Positions 25,501 through 40,500 of a stretch of 64,000 nt of DNA are shown here, piece after piece. Numbering within the stretch: the stretch's first letter is position 1; every line of letters starts with the position of its first letter. The stretch spans positions 3,162,001 through 3,226,000 of the forward strand of contig NW_018344058.1 in assembly GCF_002099425.1 (NCBI RefSeq), given 5' to 3'. The position numbers were made by a program, and so were the translations under genes. The notes under the pieces were generated by a model, which did not search any database, was not told the DNA's origin, and worked only from the letters and a program-made list of their open reading frames with translations. This stretch comes from Phascolarctos cinereus. Lineage: Eukaryota; Chordata; Mammalia; Diprotodontia; Phascolarctidae.

Positions 25501-28500
25501 AACTATCTACAGCCATATGAAAAAATTCTAACTCACTACTGATTGGAGAAATCAAGTTAAAACAATTCTAAGGTTCTACCTTTGGTAGGACAAAAAATTA
25601 GATAACAGGACAGAAAAGGTAAATGACAAATGTTAGAGGGATGTGGGAAAAACGAGCCATTAGTGTACTGTTGTCAGAGTTGTGAATTGATTAAACCATT
25701 CTATAGAGCAATTTGGAACTATATAAAGGGCTATAAACCCATACTTACAGCAATACCACTTGACAGTTATACCACTACTAGGTCTGTATCCCAAAAGATA
25801 AAAAAAACAAAAAGGAAAAGGACCTATATGTACAAAAATATTTATAGCAGTTCTTTTCTGGGGGTAAATAATTAGAAATTGAGGGGATGCACATGAACTG
25901 GGGAATGGCTGAATAAGTTGTGGTGTGTAATTATGATGAAATACTATTGTACTATATGAAATGATGAGCAGGATGCTCTCAGAAAAACCTAGAAAGACTT
26001 ACAGAGGTTGATGCAAAGTGAAATGTACTGGGTACAAAGTAACAGTCAACATTAAATTACTTGAGCTAAATGCTATAAAAGGTAAGTTAAAGATAAAATT
26101 TCAACTAAGAACACTGGCATTAAATTGAAACAGTGATAAACACAAAGGATATCCAATTTTGTTCTCTTAAAGTAACTGAAAAGAGGATGGTAACAATCTG
26201 TTTAGACATTCATTTGGACAGATATTAGCTAGCAACTACAATGCCATAAAGCAAATGGCAACAGTGATTTTCAGACTTCCTGTCTTTATGAATACTGGCA
26301 AAATCATAGGGGTCCTGCCAAAAGGATTCTATGGAGTAGTTAAAGCATCACTAAAACTGTACTTTAAAAAAAATGATACCTCTAGCATCCACATTATAAA
26401 TTCGTTACTTATTAAATAATATCATAGGGACAAGGGCATAACCTAGTACTGTCATAATCTATTACTGTCAATGAAAGAGCTCAATGGTAATCCTGAAAAA
26501 ACATAAGCTTGGAAGGTAAACAATCCGGGAAGAAAAATGAATGTGCAACATTTACAGATCATTTTCACAATCTTTACTTCATTTGACTGACAACTAGTGA
26601 GAAGTCAGCAAGAGAGATATTACTTTTGGAAATGGAAAAACAAATAGTTAAGTTACTTGCTCAAAGTCATATAGCTAATAAATTGGAAAGTGGGAATACA
26701 AATCTAAGTTTTATGGTTCTAAGCTCTATGCTCTTTTCACCAGAACCACAATGCCTTTAAATACATCCTGGCTCACTGAAAAGTCTGACAAAATGAATCA
26801 AAACTAGAATCCAGAATACAAATGGCATGTGTCATATGACAGAAAAGGGAGAACTGTCTAACAGTTAACACAAACATACATATACACACATGCAATTGTA
26901 CATGGAAATACAACTACCACATGCTATGTTTAACAATCTAATCTTTTTTCCCCCCTAAATCAAACTGAAAGGAACTTAAGAGACTGTATTTTTCATTTTG
27001 TAGATGAAGGATACTACAGTGTCCTAAGATCATCAATGCAAGCATCCACTATGTCTATACTGTAAACATGTGAAGAGGCTGCTAGGTAGCTGAAAGTCCC
27101 TGGATAGGGATTTAGTGGGGAAAAGCACAATGGATGGGAGAAGGGATCAATAAACTTGGATTCCAATGGTAACTATTGAACTAAATCAGCTACATGATCT
27201 TTTTAGAACTTGTTAAAACTTCTTTGAGCCTTGTGTTCTTCAAATGAAGTTGTTCTAAAGTCCCTTTGAGGTTAACTTTCTCCTTTAAGGTTCTGTGATG
27301 GTATGAAAAACAAACTTTATTTTAACATTCTTTGGAGCTGATTTAGTGGGCAGTTTATTTTTCTTGAGTTCAGATTATAATTCCAATACATAACATACAT
27401 CACACAGTCACAGAACCTGGGGCATAGAACAAATCTTACGCTAATTCTAGAAAGAAAAAATTTGTCAGAAAACAGGTAGATCTTACCAGAATTAATTTTG
27501 GCTTGTAGCCATTTCTTCATACATTCCTGATGAACATATTGCAAACTTCCAGTGCATTTGCATGGCTCTATTAGAAGGTTGGAGGAGGATGCAGCTGCCA
27601 TTTGGCAAATTCTACACAAATCACCTTCTTCTTCATCAGAGTCCTCTAAAAGAAGACTGAAAAAAAAAAAGGGAAACAAATGGTGATGTTTTTTTTTTCC
27701 TCTTCAAGCAAAATACTTTTATCCCAGCTCCACACATTTATGTACTGTTCATGTTAGAATTACTTCACAAGTCTGTCTTATATGAGTTTAATTTCTAAAT
27801 TACTTCCACTGAACTTATTGGGGAATCAAAGAACTACTTACTATCCGAGGTGAGCATACAGCGACATATTAAGAAATTATATCACCATTCATTTGGAAAT
27901 AATGCAACAGTAATTAAAGTAGTATTGATTTATAACTGTTCCCTTTACACATTATCTAAATGTAGTACTATATAGCAATACCATTCACATTAAATTGATG
28001 CTCTTTTTCTCTCCTGGGTCTTCTCACACAAAGACAGCTTGCCAGTTCTTCCAATTCTCTCCCCAACAATCTTATTTGTGCCATCCTGATTTCTTAACAG
28101 GACAAATTCTTTAATGATTTGAGGGAAGCACCCATTAAGCTAATTCTCTTTTTAACTGAGGGATATATATAGCTTTACTTAATTATTAGTAAAGTCTAGG
28201 TGTCAAACAGCAGCAAAACAAGCCAAATCAAATTAATTTTATGAAGTTTAAGAAGGTTAGCTAAAAATGTATCATAATGTAGGAACAACCTCTTCTTGGC
28301 ACCCTCAATTTACCTGGTCTAGACTAGAAAGACCACTGGATTAAGACAAGGTCTAGGCTGTTTCACGCTAAGAGTAACCAGGAGAAGGGGAAAGGAATTC
28401 TAAACAGCTACAAGAAGTTTCTATGGCAGTTATTCAACAACCTGAGACCTCTTCTACCAGAAGTTTAGCTGGACTTTTTGTCAAGGAGTGGGAAAAGACA

Positions 28501-31500
28501 ATCTTCTTCATGTGTATTTCTGTATTCCAAGACAATAAAACCTTTAAATTATTCTTTGATATTATCTACCCTTAATTATCAATATACATAATTCAATCCA
28601 ACTATTTCTTAGAATTACAGTAAGTACCTAAGTACATAGCATACAGACCTTAGAGTTTAATTTTACTTCAAAAGTTTTCAGTTCAACTATCAATATTACT
28701 GAAAAGAATTAAAATAAGAGAAACTCTAAGCATATTATTACATATAGAACTCCACTGCTACATGCAGAACTTGGCTTTAAGAAAAATGTTAGTTTACCTC
28801 TCTTTTATTTTCTGTAGCCTTTCTGGATCTCTTGAAGGTAGAGTTTTAGTTTTATCATTCTGTCCATCAGATGAATTCCAACCTGAGGGAATAATATCTA
28901 CAGTGATCATGACATTGTCAGATAAACTGCTTCCTAGCGCAGAGGGGACTGCAAATCGGAATAAGGAACCAGGAAGAATTCCAGATATTCCTGTACTTCT
29001 TCCACTGTGAGGCAAATCTGGTGTGGAAGCAGCAGAAGCAGCAGCACTGCTGGGTACTGTAGGGGTTTGTGATCTGTTGGCAGTAGTCCCAAGGGACTCA
29101 TTTTGTGTTTCAAGGTGAACTTCTTCATTAGACTCTCTTCTCAAAACATGTTGAGGTCTAGATGGCACATCAGTAGTGTGTATTCGTGTAGATTCATCTC
29201 TTCCCTCTCGACGTCTCCTTGAAAATAAAGGTGTGCATCTATTTCTTAGAGAGGAGGACAACCAGGAACCAGTATTTCTACTTTCAGACTCTTGGCTAAA
29301 GTTTTCTGAACCAGTCTCAGAGTTAGGATTTTGGCCAACAGATGATAAACCCCATCTTCGCCTAAGAAATCTAAATCCCTGAGAAGATTCAGGTGTTCTA
29401 TTATCTGGAACTTCAGAAGATGAAGCTGCACTACCACTAGGTTGTGTGGAAGTCAGAACTCTTGGGGCAAGATAGGAATTTTCAGAATCTAACGATCTTG
29501 TATTCAAGGAATCCTGACTAGATCTTCGTGAAAAAAAAGTAGATGACATACTAGAAGCTAGACGAGATAACAACTGCCTGGTTGTCCGTCTTCCTTCAGT
29601 GTCATTAGAAGGTTCAGCCAATGATCTTTGAGATGAACCAATCCTTTCAGAATTGCTAATGGAAGGAGTTTCATCTCTATTTGGGATGTAAGAAAAACCT
29701 TGCTGTGCACTCCTTTGGGGAGATTCCATTTCTCTTGGAGAAAAGTTTGATCTGGAAGAATTTCTGCTCGGTTCTCTGGAATAAAAGGAGGACTGATGTT
29801 CAGAAGGCCATTGACGGTTCATGGATGATGTATTTAATCTCAAAGTATTCAGTGAATTCTCTTTTGGTCTTGCTCCTTGAGAATATGAAGAAGCAACTCT
29901 ATCTTGAAGATCTATTATTAAAACAGTAAGAGACAATAGGGGAAAATGGTTAGCTGAACATAATAATTTAGATATTAAAAAGTTACATTTGTTGGCATCA
30001 TCTTCATTTTGTCATTCCTCTACTCACTGAATACATGTTACCATGTATGAGATGCACTTCTATTACAAAAATACAGTGGCACATTAAACCTTATTTTGGC
30101 TTAATTTTAATATCTAATATCATAAATTTTATAATTCAAAAAATGGATAATTCTAATGTTCCATTTGAGAGAGAACGTATTACTGTCCAACAACTTCATA
30201 AAGATGTCTTTGCTGACTATGCTGATCAGAAACAAAGTCCTCAAAGGCACAAAGGTCAGTTTGATCAAAAAAGTGTGATGAAAGGGAATAATGTTATACA
30301 AAGATGGAAAGACATTCTGGAGCCAGATTGTGGAAGGCTTAAAATGCCAACCTTGGAAATATGTACTTACAGGAGAGGTAACAGGTAGCCACTGAAGAGG
30401 CTTGAGCAGAGGAGTGAGATATGTCAATATATGACAACTGATTGAAGAATAAAGTGAAGACTAGAAGCAGAAAGTCCAACTGAGATTTAAGTAGAAGAGC
30501 AAGTGAACGACTCTTGAATCTTTTGGTCCCAAAACTCCTAGACTTAAAATTATTGAGAATCCCTTTATACTCTTAAAAAGTGAGTATCCCAAAGAGTTTT
30601 TGTTTTATTGGGTTATATTTGTCAATATCTAACAAGCATCAGAAATTATAATTCTTTAAAATACTAAGTTATTCATTTAAAAATAAAATCATTACCTATA
30701 AAAATATTTTTAATGGAAAAAATCTTCTAAAAACAAAAATTTTGTGAGAAAAAATGACATTATTTTACATATTTGCGCAAATCTTTTAAATGTATTGCTT
30801 AATTGAAAGATAGATTCTTTTACTTGCTTCTGCATTCAATCTGCTGTGATTGTGTTTGGTTGTTATATGAAGAAAATCTGAAGTAAAAGATATATATAGT
30901 TGGAAAAGAGAGGAATATTTTAACAGTCAAATAAGGTCTTAGTATAATTATAAAACACATAGACCTAATGAAAGGACCTTGGGGGCATAGCAGTTTTAGA
31001 ATCAATAGTCTAGTGATTCCAGAGCTGCTAGGTGATTAGGGCCTAAACTGGGGTAATGGCTATGAGTAGAAAGGAGGAAGACAGGATTGAAGTTGATGAT
31101 ACAACTTGGCAAATGAGTAGATATTGGGGAAAGACCACAGAAGGAAGTGACACATGACTCCAAGGTTTTAAACCTGAATCACTGAAATGGTAGTTGCCTC
31201 AATGAATATAAAGAAACTTGGGGCAGGATTAAGGAAGATCATGAAATCTGGAAACGCTAAAATTGGTACACTTACAGGACACAACAGGAAATATCTAGCA
31301 GGCATTAAGTTATATGAAATTATGAACATATAGAATTATTTAGATATATAGCTCTGGGAGTCATTTCCATAAATATAAGTCAATCTATTGTGTACTAATG
31401 AGATTACCAACAGAGGGCACAGAGATAGGGAAGAGAGCCTAGAGAGAACCTTGGGAGATTATCCATGATAAAGGAGTAAGAGAGATGAGTCACTAAAGAA

Positions 31501-34500
31501 GGTCAAAAGGGAGCAGTCAGATGTAGGAGGATAACCAGGAAAAAATAATGTAACAAATGACTACAGATACATCCAGGATGGGATAGTAAACAGTGTTAAA
31601 TGTTTCTTAGAAAGAGATAAGGGACGAAATAAACATGGTCAATATGGCAATTTGTTTTGCTATTTTTTAAATCTTTTTTTTAATGGGGAGAGTTAATTCA
31701 ATTTTTTTATTTTTAAAATGATGCAGAGAAGTCAAAAAAAGGATGAGAATTGAGAACAAGTCACAAGATTTAACAAGAGAGTACTGACAAACCTTGGAGA
31801 AATTTGTTTTGGTTAGGAGAAAGTAGTGGAAGTTTGATTCCAAAAAATTTAAAGCAAATGAGGTAATGGAAGTGTAAGCAAAGGTCTGGACTTCTTTTTC
31901 TAGGAGTGTGGTTGTGAAAGGTAAAATAATTTGGCAAACAAACACTCACCTTAATAACTGGGGATCCCAAGCCCAAATAATAAAGTAGCTTTCTCAACTT
32001 GTTCTTCCAACCTCTTCACCTAATGCCATAAACTGTACTCATTTCTTTCTGTTATTAGTTTAATGAATACATGTAAAACAATGTGAAATTGCATTTTACA
32101 CAAGCCACAAGTAAAAATATAGTTTAAACATACATGACGAAGATGTAAAATCACCACTCCTGTGACTATAATCCATAAGACTAATAGAGGGATCTGTTCT
32201 CCTTTCCAGATCTCTTCTTTCTCTCACTAATTCAGTCCCCAGTGATCCAAGTACCATTGAAGAAGACCTGGGAATTTGACTAGGTCTCCAAGAAGAATCT
32301 AAAAATAAAAGTGAAGTTTTAAATCAAAAAGCTTATGACTTTAAAAACTCATCCACACGACTAACACACACTTAAAATCAGACATTTTGGGGGTATAAAA
32401 TATAGCAGATCTTTCACAGAAAACAAGCCACCAACGTTTTTGAAATGCCATGTCACTTTTGCATAATGAAAACAAAAAGGGCACTTATTTGCCTACAGGT
32501 CAGGATGTATACAAGGAAGAGCAGCTCTCTAATGAAACCCTATAAAAATCTAGTCTATTAAGCTTCACAACCCATACTCGTGGCTATAAAATACAATATG
32601 ATTGGTTATATTAGATCTCCTACTTTGCAGAAACAAGTTGGGACAAAACTTCCATTAACACCAATTGCTAAAATTAGAAGTTATGTAATTAAATTTGGAC
32701 TAGTTATTTGTAATATTTATTTCACTGGGCTGCAATTTAAAACAACTTAAGAGATAATATATTATTGCATTCAATTTTTTCCATAATAAGTGATTAATCT
32801 CTGTACAAGGTAAACCACCAACCTCAAGAAATCAAAAATTTATGCCAAGAATAGCAATTTTATTTTTGCTTTTTATTTGCCTCTTGAAGAAAACAAGTGT
32901 GTAAAAAATTAGCCCCAGTAATTTTTTTTGGAGGGGAGGGGAAGGCATTAAGGAGATTCTAAACTTGTATACTAATGTGTAAATTTTATAAGTCAAATTT
33001 ATTTTAAAGTAGCAGTAAAACTACACAATTAAAAAATCTAGTTTCAATACTGTGCGATGAGCAACTTTAATAGACTTAGCTCTTCTCAGCAATGCAATGA
33101 TCTAAGACTTAATTCCAAGGAAGTCACAATGGAAAATGCTATTCACATTCAGAGAAAGAACTATGGAGTCTCTGAATGCAGATTGAAGCATATTATTTTC
33201 TCTCATTTTCTTTCTCGTGATTTTTCCTTTTCATTCTGATTCTTCTTTCACAACATGACTAAAGTGGAAATATGTTTAACATGATTGTACATGGATGGCC
33301 TACATCAGATTGCATGCTGTCTTGGGGGAGGGAGGGAAGGGGAAAAATTGAGACTCAAAATCTTGTAAAAGTGAATGTTGAAAGCTATCTTTGCACATAA
33401 TTGGGAAAAAAAATACTATCAAATGGAAAAACAAAACAAAAAAACCTAGCCTCACTATTCTGCCTTATCATTATCACCTTTCAGGCATTATGAACTCACA
33501 TCTATATCACGTTTTAAAGGTTTACAAAGGGTTTTCTTCACAACCCTGTAAGCTTTTCGAAGCATTATTATCTGTAGAAAATACAATTCTAAAATGTGGG
33601 CTCTCTACACAACCCAGTAGTTTACACCAATCTAAGGGTGAGCAGGATGTATTTTAATTCTAAAGTCACCTTCTAATGAAGACTCTATTTATATAGGACA
33701 AAGTCAATAATAATTTGGTTTGCTGAGTCTTCATCCTCCAACACTAAATGCAGCACATTATGATTAGAATAGATTATATCCTCCCCACAGATACCTCTCT
33801 CTCTCTAAAACACGATACGACTTCTCCTGGTTCTCCTTTTAAATCTCTAATGTTTTTGCTTTCCCTTTCAATGACTCTACTTTCCCTCTTCTTTTCACCT
33901 TATGCCAGGTACTTCAACTTACGCTGTCTCACTGACCTTCTTTATTTTTTCCCTATACTTTTCCCCTTGGTAGATTTAGCCACTCTAACAGCTTCACCTA
34001 TCACCTCTAAATCAGATTATTCTTAAATCTTTATCTCCAATCTTAATTTCTCTTCAAACTACAGATCTACACCTCTGGTTTCCTAGAGGCTGTTGCCACC
34101 TAAATATCACATCGCCACCTCAAATTCAACCCATTCAAATTTGACCTTTTTATCTTCTCCTAAATATGATTGTAACTTTATTATTTCAATCAGTGGCACC
34201 ACCATTCACCTTAGGCACCTATGTTCAAAACCTTGGTGTTATCTTCCTCATCCCTAATATCCCAATGCAAACAGATCTGTGATCTCATCGATGTGACTAT
34301 TTCCCTCCAAAGATATAGATGGAAATCTATCTGTGGCTGCTGATTTTGTGCAATTCTTGTCCCTGCCCTTCTTCAGTTCACCATGAGGAACCAATCCAAA
34401 ACACTGAGGGCCTAGCTGGCCCTCTTAATACTGCAAGAATACTAGTGGTACACAGGATGACCATCAGGTGTTCCTTGCTCTCGCGGTGTGACCAGCCCTT

Positions 34501-37500
34501 TTCTTTTAAATTACAATTTTTTTTGTTAAAAATAATGTTTATTATTCCGTATGGGACAAATACTAATTAACACAAACATTTCCATATTCCAAGGATGAAA
34601 GGATTGCCTAATGATCATTTCTTTGATGAGATACTTTTATGCCAGCTCATGTTTACCATATACCCCCAACTGCCATTTTCAATTCTTTAGACAACTCTAA
34701 TTAAATAAGCATCTTAAGGTTTTCCTTACAACAATCCTGTGAAGTACACATTATTTTTATTTCAATTTTACTGATGAAGAAACTGAGGTCCAAAGATCAA
34801 ATAACAGGATGAGATTTGAAACCAAGTCTTCTTACTCCTAGTCCAGGACTCATTCTGCTACAACATACTGCTGATTCTCAAAGAGATTTTCTCTACACTA
34901 ACTATCTTCTCCAGTATATTCATCAAACTAAAGTCAAATTAATCTTCCCTAAGCATTTCTGGTTATATGATTCCTGTACTCAAAATTTTTTCAACCAAGT
35001 TCCAATTCTACTGCTGATCATTCAAGGGCTTCCATAATAAGATACCAGCTTCTATATCACCCTTATCTCCTATAATTCCCTGCAACATTCTCTGTTCAGT
35101 CATATAAGACTGCTCTCAGTACCCCAAGCAAACCTTGTACTCCTCGACCTTCTTGTATTTTACTCAAACTGTTCCCTAGGTATGGAATGTTCTTTCTTTT
35201 TCATTTTACCTAATAACCCCCTATTCATCTTTCAATGTACAACTCAAATGACACTTCTTCCATTAAACCTTACCTGATATTGCTAGCTGCTCCTTATTCT
35301 CTCATGTAACCCTCACAAAACATTTTGTTTGCACCTCTCTTAAGTACTATTTTGCATTTTGATTATTTATACCACATTCCTAAACTAGACCATTAAATTC
35401 TACTAAGGCAGTGTCAATGTTTTATCAAATCTTTGTACCTTCCCACTAGTGCCAATCACTAGTCATTAAGGCACATAGTATGGTATGGCCAGAAGTAGAG
35501 AAGCTCAATCTATTACATTAGCTCTAATAATGTAAACACTCAAGGGATGCCTACTAATTATAAGTGTGAAACACAGATGGATCTTCCTCCAAGGAAAAAG
35601 CTAGATAAATGCAATGATAAGTACATTTCACTGCCCGTGACACTAGAGATGGAAAGCCAATGGAATTCAAGGGGGAAAAAAACTGCCCTCCCTACCCTTC
35701 TCCCTGTCCCAGTCAAACTCTTGGGTCTCACCCAAGTTTGAACTGCCTTAGCATGGAAGTAAAAAAAGCAGACATAACCAACCACTGTTAAGGAGTGAAA
35801 TCTGAGCTACGGGAGATATTAGCCTTGTGACCAATCCTGGTCACAGTTAAAGATTCTAAGGGTTGGCCTAAGTGTCCCCTATATTTCTTACCAAGATGCC
35901 TTTAACACCCTCATTCTGAATTAAAACTAGGGGAAAAGAAATGAACAGTTGTTTCCTTTGCTGACAGCTTTGTGTGAAGCTCAGACAGTTGCATTTGAAA
36001 CAAAAAAATAATGGTTTACATTAAATCTTCAGAAAATCAAAAAACAAGTTTTCTATTCCTATACCTTTTTTTTAAGGTCAGAGGTGTCTTCTTTCACTAT
36101 TTCTATTTATAAGAGAGGTACTAAAAGTAAATGTAAAACCTGTGAGTAATTTGGAAAAGGGAGAGGGATAGCTGTCCATAAGAGACAGTTCATGGCCTCC
36201 TTTTCTCCTGCTTTACAACTGATGAGCTAAGCCAGCTCATCTGCTCCTGGCAAGATGAGGGTAGATTCCTGGACTAGTCACCAAGAATTCCTAGAGACAA
36301 AGAAACATCCTAGCTCATCTTCAGTTATAATACTTAGGATTTAGAATCCATTCTCCCAACAATCCCATACAAGTTCTTCCTCTCCTTTCTCAAATACGAT
36401 GACCCCATTCTCACTATGCCTCTCTTCCAAAAGTCAGATACACTGATGGTAAATGTGCTATTAAATGATCATGATGGCATTTTCCAGGAAGGGCCATTTC
36501 CTGAAGGAATGAAGGTTGGAGTGCGGAAATGAAAGAAATCAATGAAATCTTCTAGTGTATTAATTTGGGGCAGAATAGGAGGAAAAGGTGCGGTATGGTG
36601 GCGAAAAAGACCAGGTGGGGGCAGCTAGGCTGCGGAGCAAATAGAGCACCGGCTCGGAAGTCAGGAGGACCTGAGTTGAAATCTGGCCTCAGACCAAATA
36701 TTTGACACTTACTAGCTGTATGACCCTGGGCAAGTCACTTAACCCCAACTGCCTCTTAAAAAAAAAAAAGACCAGGCAGAAGACTAAATCTGGAAACAAA
36801 TTCAAATCCTGGTTCTACTTCTTTCTGTAATTAATTACAATATTAGGAAAGTCACTTTACCCTTCTAGACCTTAGTTTACTCAAGAGTAAAATGGAAGGA
36901 TTAGAATAGACTAGACAATCTAAGACTCCTTCAAGTTCTAAATCTTATAGTCCTATATTCCTAACATGGGAGGTGGAATGAAGGCATACAACAATACAGG
37001 AATCTGTCCAGATTATAAAAGTAAATTGTTCAAGTATGTTCAACTTTCACAGGCTATCATATAAAGAACATGATCATATACTCATTCTTTTTTTTCCCCC
37101 CAAACTGAGAGAAAATGTTGCTAGGGATGTTCACTTAGCTTACTCTGAATGCACATTTCCATCACTTTACCACATTATAAGCTTAAGTTTGTACATTTGG
37201 AAACATAATGTACGAATGTACGTAACAACTGCACCATTTTCTAGGAACCAAACAATCTGATAGTTACTAGTATAGTTTCCGAGTAGGCTAGGGTGAAACT
37301 GCTAGCCGTATTATATATTAAAAAATTGAGAACTCGGGTAAGTTCTTGGTTCTTAATGACATAAAGTACCATGCCAAAAGTTACATTCTTTTCAGAACTT
37401 GGAATATAATACTTCTGTGGAATGGTTATAGTTATGAAATATTATAAATAATGAGACTACTCTACCTTGAAAATATTTCAATTATCTCATCACAGTGAGA

Positions 37501-40500
37501 ACATTTAGTTCTAGACAATGCAAAAGCAGAATTTTGGATTAATCATTATGTGTAACTATTATGGTTCAGTCTTTCACAACCGTATTTTATGAGCTAGATG
37601 TAAAGAACTTTAAAGCCCACATCTTATTCCCATCTTTTCAATAAACAACACAACTTCAGTTTTTCAAGTGGCAAAAATGGAGTGAAGGAAAACAGAGCAA
37701 TGCCTGAAATGTATCCTGGTATTAAAGACACAAGATTTTCAAGAATTAGTTCACTGATATGCGGCTGGTTCCTGAAATGAGGTGACTAAAAATTTAACAG
37801 AAATGCCTAAGCATAAAATGACAACTTTGATATTTGGTGTACCAGAATAAATCAGGATTTTCACATCCACCAGAACCTCCTTGTCATAATCCCACCTCCC
37901 CCCAAACAAGTTTGAATACATCAAGTAAAATTATTTAAAAACTTAGAAGATCCAGTTAAGAAACAGACAAGTCTTGGTTATCTTTAGAACTGTTAAATAC
38001 ATACAAAATACTCTCAAAGCATTTTTAGTTTTAGCCCAAAGGATGAAGCTAAATATAAAAATTGATTATTTGAAAAAGAAATGCTAACTATTTAATCATT
38101 TAAGCATAAAATGATACTTTAAAAATTCTATCTCTCACTCCACACTGAAAGAGTTTAAAAGGACCTGAGAAATACAACTTAAGATACTCATTATACTGGT
38201 GAAAGAAACTAAGCACAGAATAATTAAGTGCAAAAGTCTCACAGTCAGAAAACAGGAGGGGGATTAAAAACCCTTTTTAGTGTGTTAGTACAACTTACTG
38301 TCCAATCCATTTTTATTTTTAATTTACAAAGCTCTTGGAAATAAAGTTAATAGATCAATCAGCCTTCAGCCAGAAATCATGCTTTGAAAAAAAACCAAAA
38401 AACCAAAACAAAACCTCTTTAGATAGTTTATCTGTCTTTCTAGCAAAATCTGAAAAACACCAAAATAAATGTCTAATTGATCAATTTTAATATCACTTAA
38501 ACAGGTCTATTTAGGGGGGAAAAAGTTAAAAGTTTTATCTGTCAGATATAGGCACTAAATTAAAAATGTTAACTCTCAAGTTTCACTTTCTAATTCCAGT
38601 ACTGACTTGCAATATGACCCTGAACATTTAACAAAACTGATGCTTCAGTCTCACAGTCTATAAAAGCATTTCTACCCATTCAACTCCAAATATTTGGCTA
38701 TTTCAAGGATTTTGCTTTATGGAAACAAAACTCAGAAATTTTTCTGTTTCTGAAAATAGTTTACTCTATTTTAACCCCTAATTATTTTATTACCTGATAA
38801 CGAATTCAAACCACTTCCATTATTTCTCCCAGCTGAGGTAGATGTACAACTTGTATAGGAAAGCTTAGGCCTCTTTGAATCATGTTCTCGTTGCTGGTTT
38901 TGCAATCTTGGGTATGCCCCCTGAGTTCTCTCAGATTCACCATACCATGAAGACTGAAAAGGTGAAGTCAGTGATGATGGTGTTGCCTACGAGTTAAAAA
39001 AAAAAATTAGATGCAAATAATATAGCTTCCTACTCTACTCGCAGTACAAAATTTGATCTAAAATGGTTTGTTTTATGCTCAAGAACCATTTATTCTTCTC
39101 TACTGGCCTTGATTTATCTGAGTAAATTCTGCCTCGTATGCTGTGCGTGCATGCGCACACAAACACACACACACACACACACACAACACACAAAGAAGTT
39201 GGTTGTCCATACCCAACAGTTTGTAACTTTAATTAGTAAATAAGCTTTTTACATAAATATAAAATATTTGCTTTCAAAGAACTAAGTTTTAATTTGAAAT
39301 CTAGTCTGAGTAACAATTCATGTAAAAAAGGTACTTTACACAAGTAGTATGATTAGAATTACAGAATTTTCAAGATAGAAGAGACCATAAAGTTGATCTA
39401 CTTAAAACCCCTCATTTTATAGATGATAATTCAGATTCAGAGTTCAAGCAACATGCTCAAGGTTCATAGAAGAACCAGGATTAGAACTGAGGTCCATGCT
39501 TCTTTCTACTATATAATGACTAGTCACCCCCCACTACACAAGACAATTCTGGAAAAAATGGTCTGTTCTCAAAATCTTAAAAATTGCTCCCACATTAATC
39601 CCTCCCCAAATACCCTAGACCCGATTCCTAAAGACAGTCGCACTACACATAAATGTAGTCATAAATTAAAATTTTAAATGCTAAATTAATTTTATTTACC
39701 AGAATAACAGATTCTAATGAAACAAGTAAATGTCTCAAAACATGTAGATTATATTCTAAACATACACAAAACAGTAAAGTCCTTTTCAACACTTAGTCTT
39801 TTCAACTTCAGAACTCAGACCTTAGACAACTTAAGAAATTAGACTTAGAACATGACCTTCCAAGAACACAATTTTACTTAGAAACAATATGTCAAAGCAA
39901 AGGCACAAAATATTAAAGCTCTATTTAAAAACAAAAACAAAACCAAACCAAAAAAACCCCATGAAAACAACAATAGGATGCTACATTAAACACTTCATCC
40001 AAAATCATCTAAGTCCTAGAATTTATCTTTTTTTCATTACACAAAATCACCTACTTCCATTAAGCAAAAATATCTCATTTTTTAAAAGCTAGTTTGCCAC
40101 TTAAAAACAAGAAAAATAAACTGAAAACACTGTATATAAATCCGAAGTTTTAATTATAGAAGGGAGAGAAAATGTTTTAATACCATAAGTTGCCACAAAA
40201 AGGCATATGGCGAAGAGCCCTGTTATTAAATGATATTACAATATGGTTCTCTCTTCTAATTTTCTTTGAAAGGATAAACAAAAAACGGAATATAACACAG
40301 GCCTTGAACAGTAGAAATGTTAACACAGCATTCACATTCGCTAAAATAATAGCATATTAACATGTGCCAACCATGCCTAACTTTTAACAGAAAGCATGCT
40401 ATTGAACATTTATTTCAAATTTTAGACAAAAATACTGAAAAACCCACAATGAACAGGATAAACGGCAGCTCTGATATCTTTTAGATGGCACTATGTCAAT

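Noticed and set aside
27317-27486. Extension of the RING-CH reading frame past the exon
   Set aside because: The frame continues into the intron, but a consensus GTAAGA donor sits after KINSG, and the next exon at 21024 completes the RING ligands.
28762-29929. Several overlapping frames on both strands over the large MARCHF7 exon
   Set aside because: They are shadows of the 1114-base coding exon in other frames.
30035-30388. 117-codon plus-strand frame
   Set aside because: It runs from intron sequence into a reversed L2; no protein family recognised.
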